Assembly: GCA_964390695.1 (NCBI GenBank)
Contig: CAYMKI010000009.1
Coordinates: 1 to 40,321 of the forward strand
Length of the DNA stretch: 40,321 bases
Source of the DNA: CAWACC01 sp964390695
GTDB lineage: Bacteria > Chlamydiota > Chlamydiia > Chlamydiales > Parachlamydiaceae
Direction of reading: 5' to 3'
Shown: in pieces, positions 32,757-40,321 of the stretch
Layout: the number at the start of each line of letters is the position of its first letter
How positions within the stretch are numbered: the first letter of the stretch is position 1
Program-made: the position numbers and the translations under genes
Notes under the pieces: generated by a model
The model's input: the letters and a program-made list of their open reading frames with translations, nothing else
Databases searched by the model: none
What the model was told of the DNA's origin: nothing

Positions 32757-33827
32757 TCAGGTCTTTTGTGTATATAATTGCAAAAACAAATTTTCCAGGC
32801 ACAGGTCAATGCCTGTATTCCGCTCCAGGGAGAGCATGGATTTAGAGAGGATATTCTGAACTTCTACTAAGGGTAACAATTCCCCTCGTTGAAATGCTTG
32901 CTCTAGATCCTCTTCGTAGTCTTTATGAATAAGATAGCGGCGATCTGCGTGCACTCTGATAAGCTCCATATCGCGATACCAGTCTCCGATCACTTCAAAT
33001 AACGTACGCATGTCTTGCTTGATCTTCATCGAGGCAACTCCATCGATCTCTTTTTCAAGGTTATCAAGTTGCACTGCGGTCAGGTTTTCTGCAGGCACCA
33101 GTAGAAGCTCCTCTCGGCAAGATGCTTCGACTTGCTTTTTCAACTCCTCTAATTTCGACGTGATTTGTTCTAATTCGCGGCATAGGAAGCAGTAGTCGCT
33201 GATTTTCCCCTTCCTCAAAAGCTGCAGGATCATATCGCGAATTGCATTGCCACCGCCTTGCAACAGCATGACCGCCTTGCCTAAAGAACCTCTGGAATGA
33301 GAAGCTAACCTTTGCGCCGCCTCAGGGGATTGATGCCATTGAGTTTGTAGGAGGCTGACAATATCCTCTTCGGGTATTGTTTGAAAGCGGAAAGTAAAAC
33401 AGCGCGATAAAATCGTCGGCAGTAACATTTCAGGAGCGCTTGTTATGAGAATGATGATCGCATCTAAAGCCGGTTCTTCAAAAGTCTTCAACAAGGCATT
33501 GGCTCCATACGGCCACATTCTATCCGCTTCGTGGATGATGAATATTTTCCTCTGAGCGCTATAGGGTGCTATATATACCTCTTCGGAAAACTTACGCATA
33601 GAGTTGATGCTATGCAGCCCCATCTTCCCTTCAGGGTAGTATTGATGCAGGTCAGGATGGTGCTCATGCCCCAAAACATCTATCGCCAGAGCTTTGGCAA
33701 AGAGGCTTTTACCCACCCCTTCAGGACCTGAAAACAAAATGGAATTTGGCAATGTTTGCTTTTTTGCCAAACGCAATAGTCGTTCTTTAATGAGGCTGTT
33801 CCCAATCAAAGAATCGAAGGCACTCAT
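32757..33827 (-). CDS. holB: DNA polymerase III delta' subunit
   Basis: Delta' is part of the clamp loader that places the sliding clamp on DNA. The 356-residue protein shows FSGPEGVGKSLFAKALA (Walker A-like) near residue 33, IFIIHEADRMWPYGANALLK (Walker B region), LKTFEEP and LPTILSRCFTFRF (the SRC motif). The Cys-rich zinc module that usually lies between Walker A and B is absent; that stretch reads GHEHHPDLHQYYPEGK. The C-terminal third is helical and diverged. Its ATG overlaps the tmk stop in an ATGA arrangement, so it is the last gene of the dciA-gyrB-gyrA-tmk-holB operon. The same order in Chlamydia, recalled from memory, supports the call over DnaX. Confidence 0.9.
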   Translation of the reverse strand: MSAFDSLIGNSLIKERLLRLAKKQTLPNSILFSGPEGVGKSLFAKALAIDVLGHEHHPDLHQYYPEGKMGLHSINSMRKFSEEVYIAPYSAQRKIFIIHEADRMWPYGANALLKTFEEPALDAIIILITSAPEMLLPTILSRCFTFRFQTIPEEDIVSLLQTQWHQSPEAAQRLASHSRGSLGKAVMLLQGGGNAIRDMILQLLRKGKISDYCFLCRELEQITSKLEELKKQVEASCREELLLVPAENLTAVQLDNLEKEIDGVASMKIKQDMRTLFEVIGDWYRDMELIRVHADRRYLIHKDYEEDLEQAFQRGELLPLVEVQNILSKSMLSLERNTGIDLCLENLFLQLYTQKT

Positions 33828-34453
33828 AAGCGCTCATCCAAAATTTTTAATGCTTCGTTTAGAATACAATCCGGCGTTTGTGAGGCATCCAAAATAATAA
33901 TACGCTCTGCATGTTGCTGAGCTAACTGCAAAAAAGCTTGGCGCACCTTGGCGTGAAAATCGAGATGTTCCTGCTCCATTCGATCCAATACCCTTTGCTG
34001 TCCCTTAGCACGGTTTAAACCAATTGCGGGATCGACATCCAGAAAAAAAGTAAGATCCGGCAATGTGTCCCCGCAAACTCTTTGACATAAGGTTTGGATA
34101 TTGTCCATGCCTAGGCCTCTCGCTCCTCCTTGATACGCTATCGTCGAATCGTTAAAACGGTCGCATAGGACGATCTTATCTTTCTGAAGTGAAGGTTTTA
34201 TCACCTGTTCAATATGCTGGGCCCTATCGGATAAAAACAGCAGCAGCTCCGCCATGGGAGTGACGGGAAAATAGCTTGATTTTTCCAATAAGAGCTCGCG
34301 GATTTTTTCACCCAGAGGAGTCGCTCCCGGCTCACGTGTCACCACAACACCTTTTCCCTTTGATTGCAGGGCTTTAGAGATACTGTTGATCAACGTGGTT
34401 TTGCCGGCTCCTTCCCCTCCTTCAAACGTAATAAACCTAGCTGGGCGCTTCAT
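33824..34453 (-). CDS. tmk: Thymidylate kinase
   Basis: Tmk phosphorylates dTMP to dTDP for DNA synthesis. The 209-residue length is normal. FITFEGGEGAGKTTLINSIS is the P-loop, TREPGATPLGEKIRELLL the DR/E-P-G motif, LLLFLSDRAQHIEQVIKPSL and VLCDRFNDSTIAYQG the nucleotide-binding segments, and LTFFLDVDP follows. The start at 34453 is set by GGAG seven bases upstream; the open frame runs further into gyrA but that part is out-of-frame gyrA sequence. It overlaps the gyrA end by 17 bases and the holB start by four, so the three are translationally coupled. Confidence 0.95.
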   Translation of the reverse strand: MKRPARFITFEGGEGAGKTTLINSISKALQSKGKGVVVTREPGATPLGEKIRELLLEKSSYFPVTPMAELLLFLSDRAQHIEQVIKPSLQKDKIVLCDRFNDSTIAYQGGARGLGMDNIQTLCQRVCGDTLPDLTFFLDVDPAIGLNRAKGQQRVLDRMEQEHLDFHAKVRQAFLQLAQQHAERIIILDASQTPDCILNEALKILDERL

Positions 34454-36989
34454 TATTCTGCTCCGGTTGGCTTTCCTGTGGAGCAGGTGTGGCTTCAGCA
34501 GTTTGGGAGCCTTCTCCTGAAGGCTGTTCGGCTGCCTGTTCTTCGGTCTGCTCTTCGGTATTTTCGAGTTTCTGTATAGCCACCAAATAATCTTCATCCT
34601 TCAGATTGACCAATTTCACGCCCTGGGTATTGCGTCCCATGACACGCAGCTCGTTCATGCGTATGCGCACGGTTTGCCCTTGAGTTGAAACCATCAGCAG
34701 ACCATCGCTGTCGGTCACGCAAACCGCTCCGACAACATTTCCGTTGCGTTCGCTGGTGATGATCGATCGCACCCCTACCCCGCCGCGGTTTGTCTGTCTG
34801 AATTCATCCACATTAGATCTCTTACCAAATCCATTTTCACAGACGACCAGGATGGTTTCGTCGCCGTTGACCACTTCGCAGCTCACCACGCAGTTTTTCT
34901 CGTCGCGCAAATTGACTCCCTTCACGCCTCGAGCCATACGTCCCATGGGTCGCACGTTAGTTTCATCAAAGCGAACAGCCATACCTTGATAGGTAAAGAG
35001 CATCACCTGCTGACCGGGTTTGACTAGACGTGTGGCAATCACTTCATCGCCTTCATCTAGATTAATTGCCCAAATCCCTTTGCTGCGAGGGTTGCTGAAT
35101 TCGGAGAGCTCGGTTTTCTTAATGACCCCTTGCTTGGTTGCCATGAGGATACAGCCCTCTTCGGTGAAGTTCGATACCCGCAGTGTCGTGGCTATTTTTT
35201 CACCCTCTCTTAAATCTTCTAGCAAGTTGATTAAAGGCTTGCCCTTGGATTTGCGGCTAGCTTCGGGAATTTGCCATACTTTGAGCCAGTAGCATCTGCC
35301 TAGATTGGTGAAGATGAGCAGGTAATCATGCGTAGAAGCGACATAAACGCCTTTAATGGAGTCTTCTTCTTTACGCAAACCAATACCGGCAATGCCTTGG
35401 CCGCCACGGCGTTGTTCTTTGAAAGTATCGATAGGCATACGCTTGATATAGTCGTCTTCAGAAATCGTGATGATAGCCTTCTCGTTAGCGATCAGGTCTT
35501 CCATTTCCACTTCACTTTCTGCGGCGATGATTTGCGTCTTGCGCTCAGACTTGTGCGTTTTTTGCAAGTCGGATAACTCTTCGCGGATGATGTCTTTGAC
35601 CATAGCTTCGCTAGCTAGCACAGCACGGTAGTAGTCGATTTTTTTCAGCAGTTCCTGGTATTCATTGGAGATTTTATCTTGTTCCAGTCCGGTTAATTGG
35701 TACAAGCGCAGATCCAATACGGCATTCGCTTGCCTTTCAGTGAAATTGAAGGACTGCATTAACTCTCTGCGAGCATCATCGCGGCTGCTGCTGGCGCGAA
35801 TGATACGCACCACTTCATCCAGATGATCGATAGCTTTGAGATAGCCTTCTAAGATGTGAGCTCGGGCCTCGCACTTATTTAGTTCGAAGCGTGTACGCCG
35901 ACGGATGACTTCTATGCGGTGGTCGATCCAGGCCACTATCAGCTGCTTGATATTCATCGTTCTGGGCAAGCCCTTGTCCAATGCCAGCATATTGCAGCCA
36001 AAGGTCACTTGCAGGTCGCTGAACTTATAAAGCTGGTTGATGATCACTTCGGGAACTTCATTGCGTTTTAACTCAATGACAATCCTGAGACCATCCTTAT
36101 CGGATTCATCGCGCAGATCGGATATGCCTGTGATGGATTTATTATTGATCAGGTCCGCAATTTGTTCGATCAGGCGGGCTTTGTTGACGTTGTAAGGAAC
36201 CTCATCGACGACAAGCCGCTGGCGGTCTCTATCCATTTCCTCTATGCGGATGAGTCCGCGCAGGATGAGTTTGCCGCGGCCGGTATGAAAAGCTTCTTTA
36301 ATCCCGCGGTATCCGCAGATGATGCCTCCGGTAGGAAAATCCGGGCCGGGCATTACCTTCATGATATCATCAACGCTTGATTCGGGCTGGTCGAGTACAA
36401 GCAAAGTGGATTTAATCAGTTCATTCAAGTTATGTGGAGGGATATTTGTGGCCATCCCCACAGCGATTCCGGAAGATCCGTTGCAAAGCAGATTGGGAAA
36501 TTTGGAAGGGAAAACTGTCGGCTCTTTTTTCGTTTCATCATAGTTCGGGACCATGTCGACCGTTTCTTTATCCAAGTCTTCCATCAAATGCATGGAAGCA
36601 TGGGTCAGCCTGGCTTCAGTATAACGCATCGCACCGGGTTGGTCGCCGTCGATCGAGCCAAAGTTTCCCTGGCCATCGACAAGTTTATAGCGCATGACCC
36701 AATCCTGAGCCATCCTCACCAATGTCGGGTAGATCACCTGTTCGCCGTGAGGGTGGTAATCACCGGATGTGTCGCCGGAGATTTTGGCGCACTTACGATG
36801 TTTCCCGCCGGGTGAGAGGTTCAACTGACGCATCGCATACAAAATACGCCGCTGTGAAGGTTTCAAGCCATCGCGCGCGTCAGGTAATGCCCGTGAAATA
36901 ATCACGGACATGGAATAGCGCATATAGCTATCCTTCATTTCATCTTCTACATTACGAAATATAATCGTCTCATTTTCCGTATACGACAT
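34437..36989 (-). CDS. gyrA: DNA gyrase subunit A
   Basis: GyrA carries the DNA-breaking tyrosine of gyrase. The start at 36989 is set by GAGGAG five bases upstream; a GTG two codons earlier falls within that site. The 850-residue protein has SRALPDARDGLKPSQRRIL, the quinolone region GDYHPHGEQVIYPTLVRMAQ, and RYTEARLTH with catalytic Tyr123. The C-terminal pinwheel contains QRRGGQGIAG, a GyrA-box with Gln in place of the usual basic residue. A 45-residue Glu/Gln/Ala/Pro-rich tail ends the protein. The positions equivalent to E. coli Ser83 and Asp87 are Gln84 and Pro88. It follows gyrB by 32 bases. Confidence 0.97.
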   Translation of the reverse strand: MSYTENETIIFRNVEDEMKDSYMRYSMSVIISRALPDARDGLKPSQRRILYAMRQLNLSPGGKHRKCAKISGDTSGDYHPHGEQVIYPTLVRMAQDWVMRYKLVDGQGNFGSIDGDQPGAMRYTEARLTHASMHLMEDLDKETVDMVPNYDETKKEPTVFPSKFPNLLCNGSSGIAVGMATNIPPHNLNELIKSTLLVLDQPESSVDDIMKVMPGPDFPTGGIICGYRGIKEAFHTGRGKLILRGLIRIEEMDRDRQRLVVDEVPYNVNKARLIEQIADLINNKSITGISDLRDESDKDGLRIVIELKRNEVPEVIINQLYKFSDLQVTFGCNMLALDKGLPRTMNIKQLIVAWIDHRIEVIRRRTRFELNKCEARAHILEGYLKAIDHLDEVVRIIRASSSRDDARRELMQSFNFTERQANAVLDLRLYQLTGLEQDKISNEYQELLKKIDYYRAVLASEAMVKDIIREELSDLQKTHKSERKTQIIAAESEVEMEDLIANEKAIITISEDDYIKRMPIDTFKEQRRGGQGIAGIGLRKEEDSIKGVYVASTHDYLLIFTNLGRCYWLKVWQIPEASRKSKGKPLINLLEDLREGEKIATTLRVSNFTEEGCILMATKQGVIKKTELSEFSNPRSKGIWAINLDEGDEVIATRLVKPGQQVMLFTYQGMAVRFDETNVRPMGRMARGVKGVNLRDEKNCVVSCEVVNGDETILVVCENGFGKRSNVDEFRQTNRGGVGVRSIITSERNGNVVGAVCVTDSDGLLMVSTQGQTVRIRMNELRVMGRNTQGVKLVNLKDEDYLVAIQKLENTEEQTEEQAAEQPSGEGSQTAEATPAPQESQPEQNNEAPS

Positions 36990-37021
36990 ATTCACTCCTC
37001 AAAACTAGTGTATGGGGGCTA

Positions 37022-39505
37022 TCAAATATCTAAGTTGCCCACTGAAAGGGCGTGTTTATTTATAAAATCACGGCGCGGAGGGACAGCATCGCCCATTAGC
37101 ATGGTAAACATATAATCAGCAGCTACCATATCCGGCACGGTTACTTTCACCAATGTACGCCTCCCGGGATCCATAGTCGTTTCCCACAATTGGTCGGGGT
37201 TCATTTCAGCCAAACCTTTATAGCGCTGAATTTCAATCCCCTTGCGGCCGTTATTGCGGATATACTCCATCAAATCTTTAAGTGTGCTGAAAGGTATCTG
37301 CTTGTACTCATCATCGGATAGCTCCAAACTAACCCCATCAGCGATGAGATAATGGCGCAAATCCAATTGAAAGGGCTTAAGCTTATTCACGAGTTGGCTT
37401 AGATGCTCTTCTTCATATAATTCCACAAAATTTAGACGGCTGGCGCGGAAGTCTAACATCTCTGTCGTGCGCTCTTCCTCCGGAATCGAAGCTAGAGTTT
37501 CTTTATGCACCAAACGCTGCTGCTCTTCATCTTTGACCCTTAGGGCTTCCAATTCTTCAAAACTGTAGGCGTAGTGGATGCCATCCTGCATCGTTACCTG
37601 GAAACGCGGTAAACGCCCTTCTGCATTTCTAGAAGCCATAAATTCACGGAAAGAGATCCCTTTGCGTTCTATCCTCATCACCAGTCCTTCGACATCCAGG
37701 ATAGCTTCAAACAAAGCTTTCTGTTCGCTGGCATTCAGAGGCTCTTGCAATCCATTCAGATGAATATGAATATCGCTTAAACCTAATTCGAGCAAATAGT
37801 CGTCCATCTCTTTTTCAGATTGAATATAGCGGCTGACCTTTTTTCGCGTCACGCGGTACAATGGCGGCTGGGCGATATAGATGAAGTTGTTTTCCACCAA
37901 AGCAGGCATATGGCGATAGAAGAAGGTCAATAGCAAGGTTCTGATGTGCGAGCCGTCGACGTCAGCGTCGGTCATGATGATAATTTTATGATAACGCAGT
38001 TTTTCGAGGTTAAAACCATCCTGGCCTATTCCACAACCGAGCGCAGAGATCATAGTCCCTACTTCCTGGTTTTGGAAGACCTTATCCAAGCGTGCCTTTT
38101 CAACGTTCAAGATTTTACCGCGAATAGGCAGAATAGCTTGGAAGCGGCGGTCTCGACCGAGTTTTGCAGAACCTCCCGCAGAATCCCCCTCAACAATGTA
38201 GATTTCGCACAACGCAGGATTGCGTTCTTGACAGTCTGTCAATTTTCCAGGCAGCCTTCCGCTGTCCAAAGCCGATTTTCTCAGCGTCAGCTCACGGGCT
38301 TTTCTGGCAGCTTCTCTAGCTTGGGCTGCAAGGATAGCCTTATCCGCGATCATTTTGGCGATTTGGGGATGTTCATCCAAATATACCGCCAGCTCTTCAC
38401 CGACTATTTGCTGTACAACCGAACCCACATCGCTGTTGCCCAGACGTTGTTTTGTCTGCCCTTCGAATTGTGGGTTGGCGACTTTAACAGAGATTACACC
38501 AGTTAAACCTTCGCGCATGTCTTCGCCGGAGATACTGATCTTATCGGATTTCAGCAGATTATGATTTTTGATGTAGTTGTTCAGCACGCGTGTCAAAGCG
38601 GTGGAAAAACCGGTAAGGTGCGAGCCTCCATGACGCGTGGCGATATTATTGACATATGAATAGATGTTTTCAGTGAAGCCATCATTCCATTGCATTGCCA
38701 CTTCAAATTCTATGGGAGCGTCATCGCCTTGGCGTGTCCCGTGGAAATATACCGGTACGGGAAAAAGCGGAATTTTATTTTCATTCAAATAGGATACAAA
38801 AGAAACTATACCGCCAGTATAGTGGAAGTTGACATCATCTTTTTCTTCATTGCGCTCATCATGGAAGTAGATGTTAATGCCTTTGTTTAAAAAGGCCAGT
38901 TCACGCAGGCGTTTAGCTAAAATATCGTAGTCGAATTCGAGCACCGACATGATCTCATCGTCGGGCAAGAAGGTGATTTTTGTTCCGCGTTTTGTGCTCT
39001 CTCCCACTACTGTCAATGGCGATTTTACAAAGCCTTGAGAAAAATGCATCTCATAGATTTTTCCATGCTTGAATACCTGCACAGTCATCTTACTAGATAA
39101 AGCACATACGCACGACACACCTACGCCATGCAGCCCGCCAGAAACTTTATAAGATTCTTTGTCGAATTTTCCGCCTGCATGCAATACTGTCATCACGACT
39201 TCTAAGGCAGAAACTTCGCGTCCCCTTTTAAGGGATTCCTTTTCATGCTTCTCTACAGGAATGCCTCGGCCATTATCCTCTATGGTCGCCGACCCATCTT
39301 TATGCAGTGTGACATAAATGACAGAGCAATAACCGGCCATAGCTTCGTCGATACAGTTGTCTACGACTTCATAGACAAGCTGGTGCAAACCATTGCTGCC
39401 AGTATCTCCGACGTACATACCAGGCCGCTCGCGCACCGCTTGCAGGCCCTCTAATACGGTAATTGAACTAGCATCATATTCTTTTTTGGTCATTTCTTCA
39501 GACAT
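37022..39505 (-). CDS. gyrB: DNA gyrase subunit B
   Basis: GyrB supplies the ATPase of gyrase. The 827-residue protein begins after AAGGG six bases upstream. Motifs in order: RPGMYVGDTGSNGLHQLVYE with VVDNCIDEA (ATP-binding Asn), DNGRGIPV, GGLHGVGVSCVCALS (GHKL ATP lid), then the Toprim domain with LPGKLTDCQ, YIVEGDSAGGSAKLGRDRRF and IMTDADVDGSHI, and the C-terminal YKGLAEMNPDQLWETTMDP. Gyrase-specific QAILPIRGKILNVEKA and the adjacent gyrA support gyrB over parE. It lies 31 bases after the DciA-like gene and 32 bases before gyrA. Confidence 0.97.
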   Translation of the reverse strand: MSEEMTKKEYDASSITVLEGLQAVRERPGMYVGDTGSNGLHQLVYEVVDNCIDEAMAGYCSVIYVTLHKDGSATIEDNGRGIPVEKHEKESLKRGREVSALEVVMTVLHAGGKFDKESYKVSGGLHGVGVSCVCALSSKMTVQVFKHGKIYEMHFSQGFVKSPLTVVGESTKRGTKITFLPDDEIMSVLEFDYDILAKRLRELAFLNKGINIYFHDERNEEKDDVNFHYTGGIVSFVSYLNENKIPLFPVPVYFHGTRQGDDAPIEFEVAMQWNDGFTENIYSYVNNIATRHGGSHLTGFSTALTRVLNNYIKNHNLLKSDKISISGEDMREGLTGVISVKVANPQFEGQTKQRLGNSDVGSVVQQIVGEELAVYLDEHPQIAKMIADKAILAAQAREAARKARELTLRKSALDSGRLPGKLTDCQERNPALCEIYIVEGDSAGGSAKLGRDRRFQAILPIRGKILNVEKARLDKVFQNQEVGTMISALGCGIGQDGFNLEKLRYHKIIIMTDADVDGSHIRTLLLTFFYRHMPALVENNFIYIAQPPLYRVTRKKVSRYIQSEKEMDDYLLELGLSDIHIHLNGLQEPLNASEQKALFEAILDVEGLVMRIERKGISFREFMASRNAEGRLPRFQVTMQDGIHYAYSFEELEALRVKDEEQQRLVHKETLASIPEEERTTEMLDFRASRLNFVELYEEEHLSQLVNKLKPFQLDLRHYLIADGVSLELSDDEYKQIPFSTLKDLMEYIRNNGRKGIEIQRYKGLAEMNPDQLWETTMDPGRRTLVKVTVPDMVAADYMFTMLMGDAVPPRRDFINKHALSVGNLDI

Positions 39506-39536
39506 TTCTTACCCTTCGTTATAATGGCATAAAAGC

Positions 39537-39875
39537 TCAACCTATGCGGAACACAATATTTTTAATGTGAGTCTTTGGGAATTTCATCCTGAGAAGATTC
39601 AATATCTTAGATTTATCCCTTTGTGATAACAAACTATGCAACGTAGAATTTTTAACTTTGATCAGTAAAACCCCGTCACAAAAAGACATCGCTTGAGTCA
39701 TGGTAGCAAGCTGAGGCCCTATAATCATGGGCCAGGCAGCCAGAATCAGATCCGGACGCTCTTGATACACTTCGTTAATAGTTTCCAAAACTGCAGGCAA
39801 AATGTCTGTCATTTTATGCGTAGTGGTCTCGGTACCATCGTAATTTTTAGGTGTGCGTTTTAAATGCCTGGACAC
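39537..39875 (-). CDS. DciA-like (DUF721) protein
   Basis: The protein has 112 residues. LILAAWPMIIGPQLATMTQA and GVLLIKVKNSTLHSLLSQRD are the DUF721/DciA pattern (W-x-x-I-x-G, then V-x-V-x-x-S-x-x-x-x-L). DciA proteins load or assist the replicative helicase DnaB in bacteria without DnaC, which would match the replication operon it heads. The start codon is GTG, with AGGA eight bases upstream. A good promoter stands just ahead. From memory, a gene of the same kind precedes gyrB in Chlamydia. Confidence 0.82.
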   Translation of the reverse strand: MSRHLKRTPKNYDGTETTTHKMTDILPAVLETINEVYQERPDLILAAWPMIIGPQLATMTQAMSFCDGVLLIKVKNSTLHSLLSQRDKSKILNLLRMKFPKTHIKNIVFRIG

Positions 39876-39901
39876 TGCTAGATTCCTATTTAATGAATAT
39901 T

Positions 39902-39930
39902 ATCATACCATATTTGAATCAAACCATCAA
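39902..39930 (-). promoter_or_regulatory. Promoter of the dciA-gyrB-gyrA-tmk-holB operon
   Basis: Read on the minus strand, TTGATG (39930-39925) is followed after 17 bases by TATGAT (39907-39902). Transcription would begin near 39895, about 20 bases before the GTG start of the DciA-like gene. No other comparable promoter is seen inside the tightly packed operon. Confidence 0.6.
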
Positions 39931-39943
39931 GCGAATTATTGTT

Positions 39944-40321
39944 TCATGACAACTCTCTGACTACGCCCCCAAAATATTGTACAGCATCGATAACTGTATC
40001 AAATCTTTGTTCAGCAAGACTCTTTACAGATGCTATCGATCGGTAGGTCTTGCCGACAACTTCCTCTTTTACCCACACAAATCCTTGGCTGTTAAGAGTG
40101 TAAATGGATATAGGTTGATTAAGCCTTGAAAAAACAGTTGAAGGAACCTCAAGGAAAACTCTTGATGTTCCATCTACATCATCATAATAGAGATCTATGC
40201 CTTCCGATGAAGACCAAGGAAAAGCATGTGCAGCCGCAAAAGCAGGATCTGGGGTTGCGTAAATGCATGCGGGTGAATCTTCATCATGAGCGGGAACATA
40301 TCTTTTTCGAGACTCTAAAAC
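39944..40321 (-). CDS. C-terminal part of an unrecognised protein, cut by the window edge
   Basis: An open frame of 125 codons enters from the right edge and stops at 39946-39944. The visible part contains YVPAHDEDSPACIYATPDPA, FAAAHAFPWSSSEGIDLYYD, PISIYTLNSQGFVWVKEE and a C-terminus AVQYFGGVVRELS. The codon pattern is orderly and there is no internal stop, so I take it as real. The TPDPAFAAAHAF motif with following beta-strands is loosely like ADP-ribosyltransferase-type folds, but this is a weak impression. It lies 68 bases upstream of the DciA-like gene on the same strand, with the operon promoter between them. Confidence 0.65.
   Translation of the reverse strand, partial: VLESRKRYVPAHDEDSPACIYATPDPAFAAAHAFPWSSSEGIDLYYDDVDGTSRVFLEVPSTVFSRLNQPISIYTLNSQGFVWVKEEVVGKTYRSIASVKSLAEQRFDTVIDAVQYFGGVVRELS

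Noticed and set aside
34454..34597. Longer N-terminus for thymidylate kinase
   Set aside because: The extra 48 codons overlap gyrA out of frame and are basic, low-quality sequence; the ATG at 34453 has a good ribosome site right before the P-loop strand.
37946..38506. Plus-strand frame of 186 codons inside gyrB
   Set aside because: It is antisense to the highly conserved Toprim domain of GyrB; a long opposite frame arises from codon bias.

Overview
The window looks like chromosome from a member of the Chlamydiae, most likely an amoeba-associated, Parachlamydia-like lineage rather than a pathogenic Chlamydia. The strongest reason is the block at the right end: a DciA-like gene, gyrB, gyrA, tmk and holB on one strand with tiny gaps or overlaps. 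From memory this is the order found in Chlamydia trachomatis. Tandem genes with an N-terminal F-box, a eukaryotic-type ubiquitin-ligase adaptor domain known from amoeba-associated chlamydiae, agree with this. The assignment rests on gene content, not on a tree. I found no rRNA, tRNA, CRISPR array, insertion sequence or complete prophage.

Left part (1-9376): two tandem GspD-type secretins, the second with a long low-complexity N-terminal region; a lipoprotein whose start overlaps the second secretin; an exported YidD-like protein; and, on the opposite strand, a SulP anion transporter. No other type II secretion genes are present.

Middle (9578-18414): the ribosome-assembly GTPase Der faces three genes for exported PEP-CTERM proteins. 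Next comes an RNA-repair operon in which a 2H (LigT/ThpR-like) phosphoesterase is fused to an archease-like domain and overlaps rtcB. Then come a triosephosphate-isomerase-like protein lacking the catalytic residues and an AGCS amino-acid symporter. These last two converge on a very strong hairpin.

Accessory stretch (18415-32621): Dps overlapping a di-heme cytochrome c peroxidase; a 36-residue Lys-rich protein too short for a standard ORF scan; a hydantoinase/oxoprolinase-DUF917 operon; a small Cys-containing protein; a tRNA-dihydrouridine synthase overlapping an ABC-F ATPase; two F-box paralogues separated by dispersed inverted repeats; a six-span membrane protein; and two unrecognised proteins with hydrophobic segments that could be secreted or membrane-inserted.

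Right part (32757-40321): the replication/topology operon, read leftwards from a good promoter near 39902-39930, and the C-terminal end of an unrecognised gene that runs off the window. Themes of the window are host interaction (secretins, F-box proteins, hydrophobic hypotheticals), oxidative-stress defence, RNA repair and core replication.
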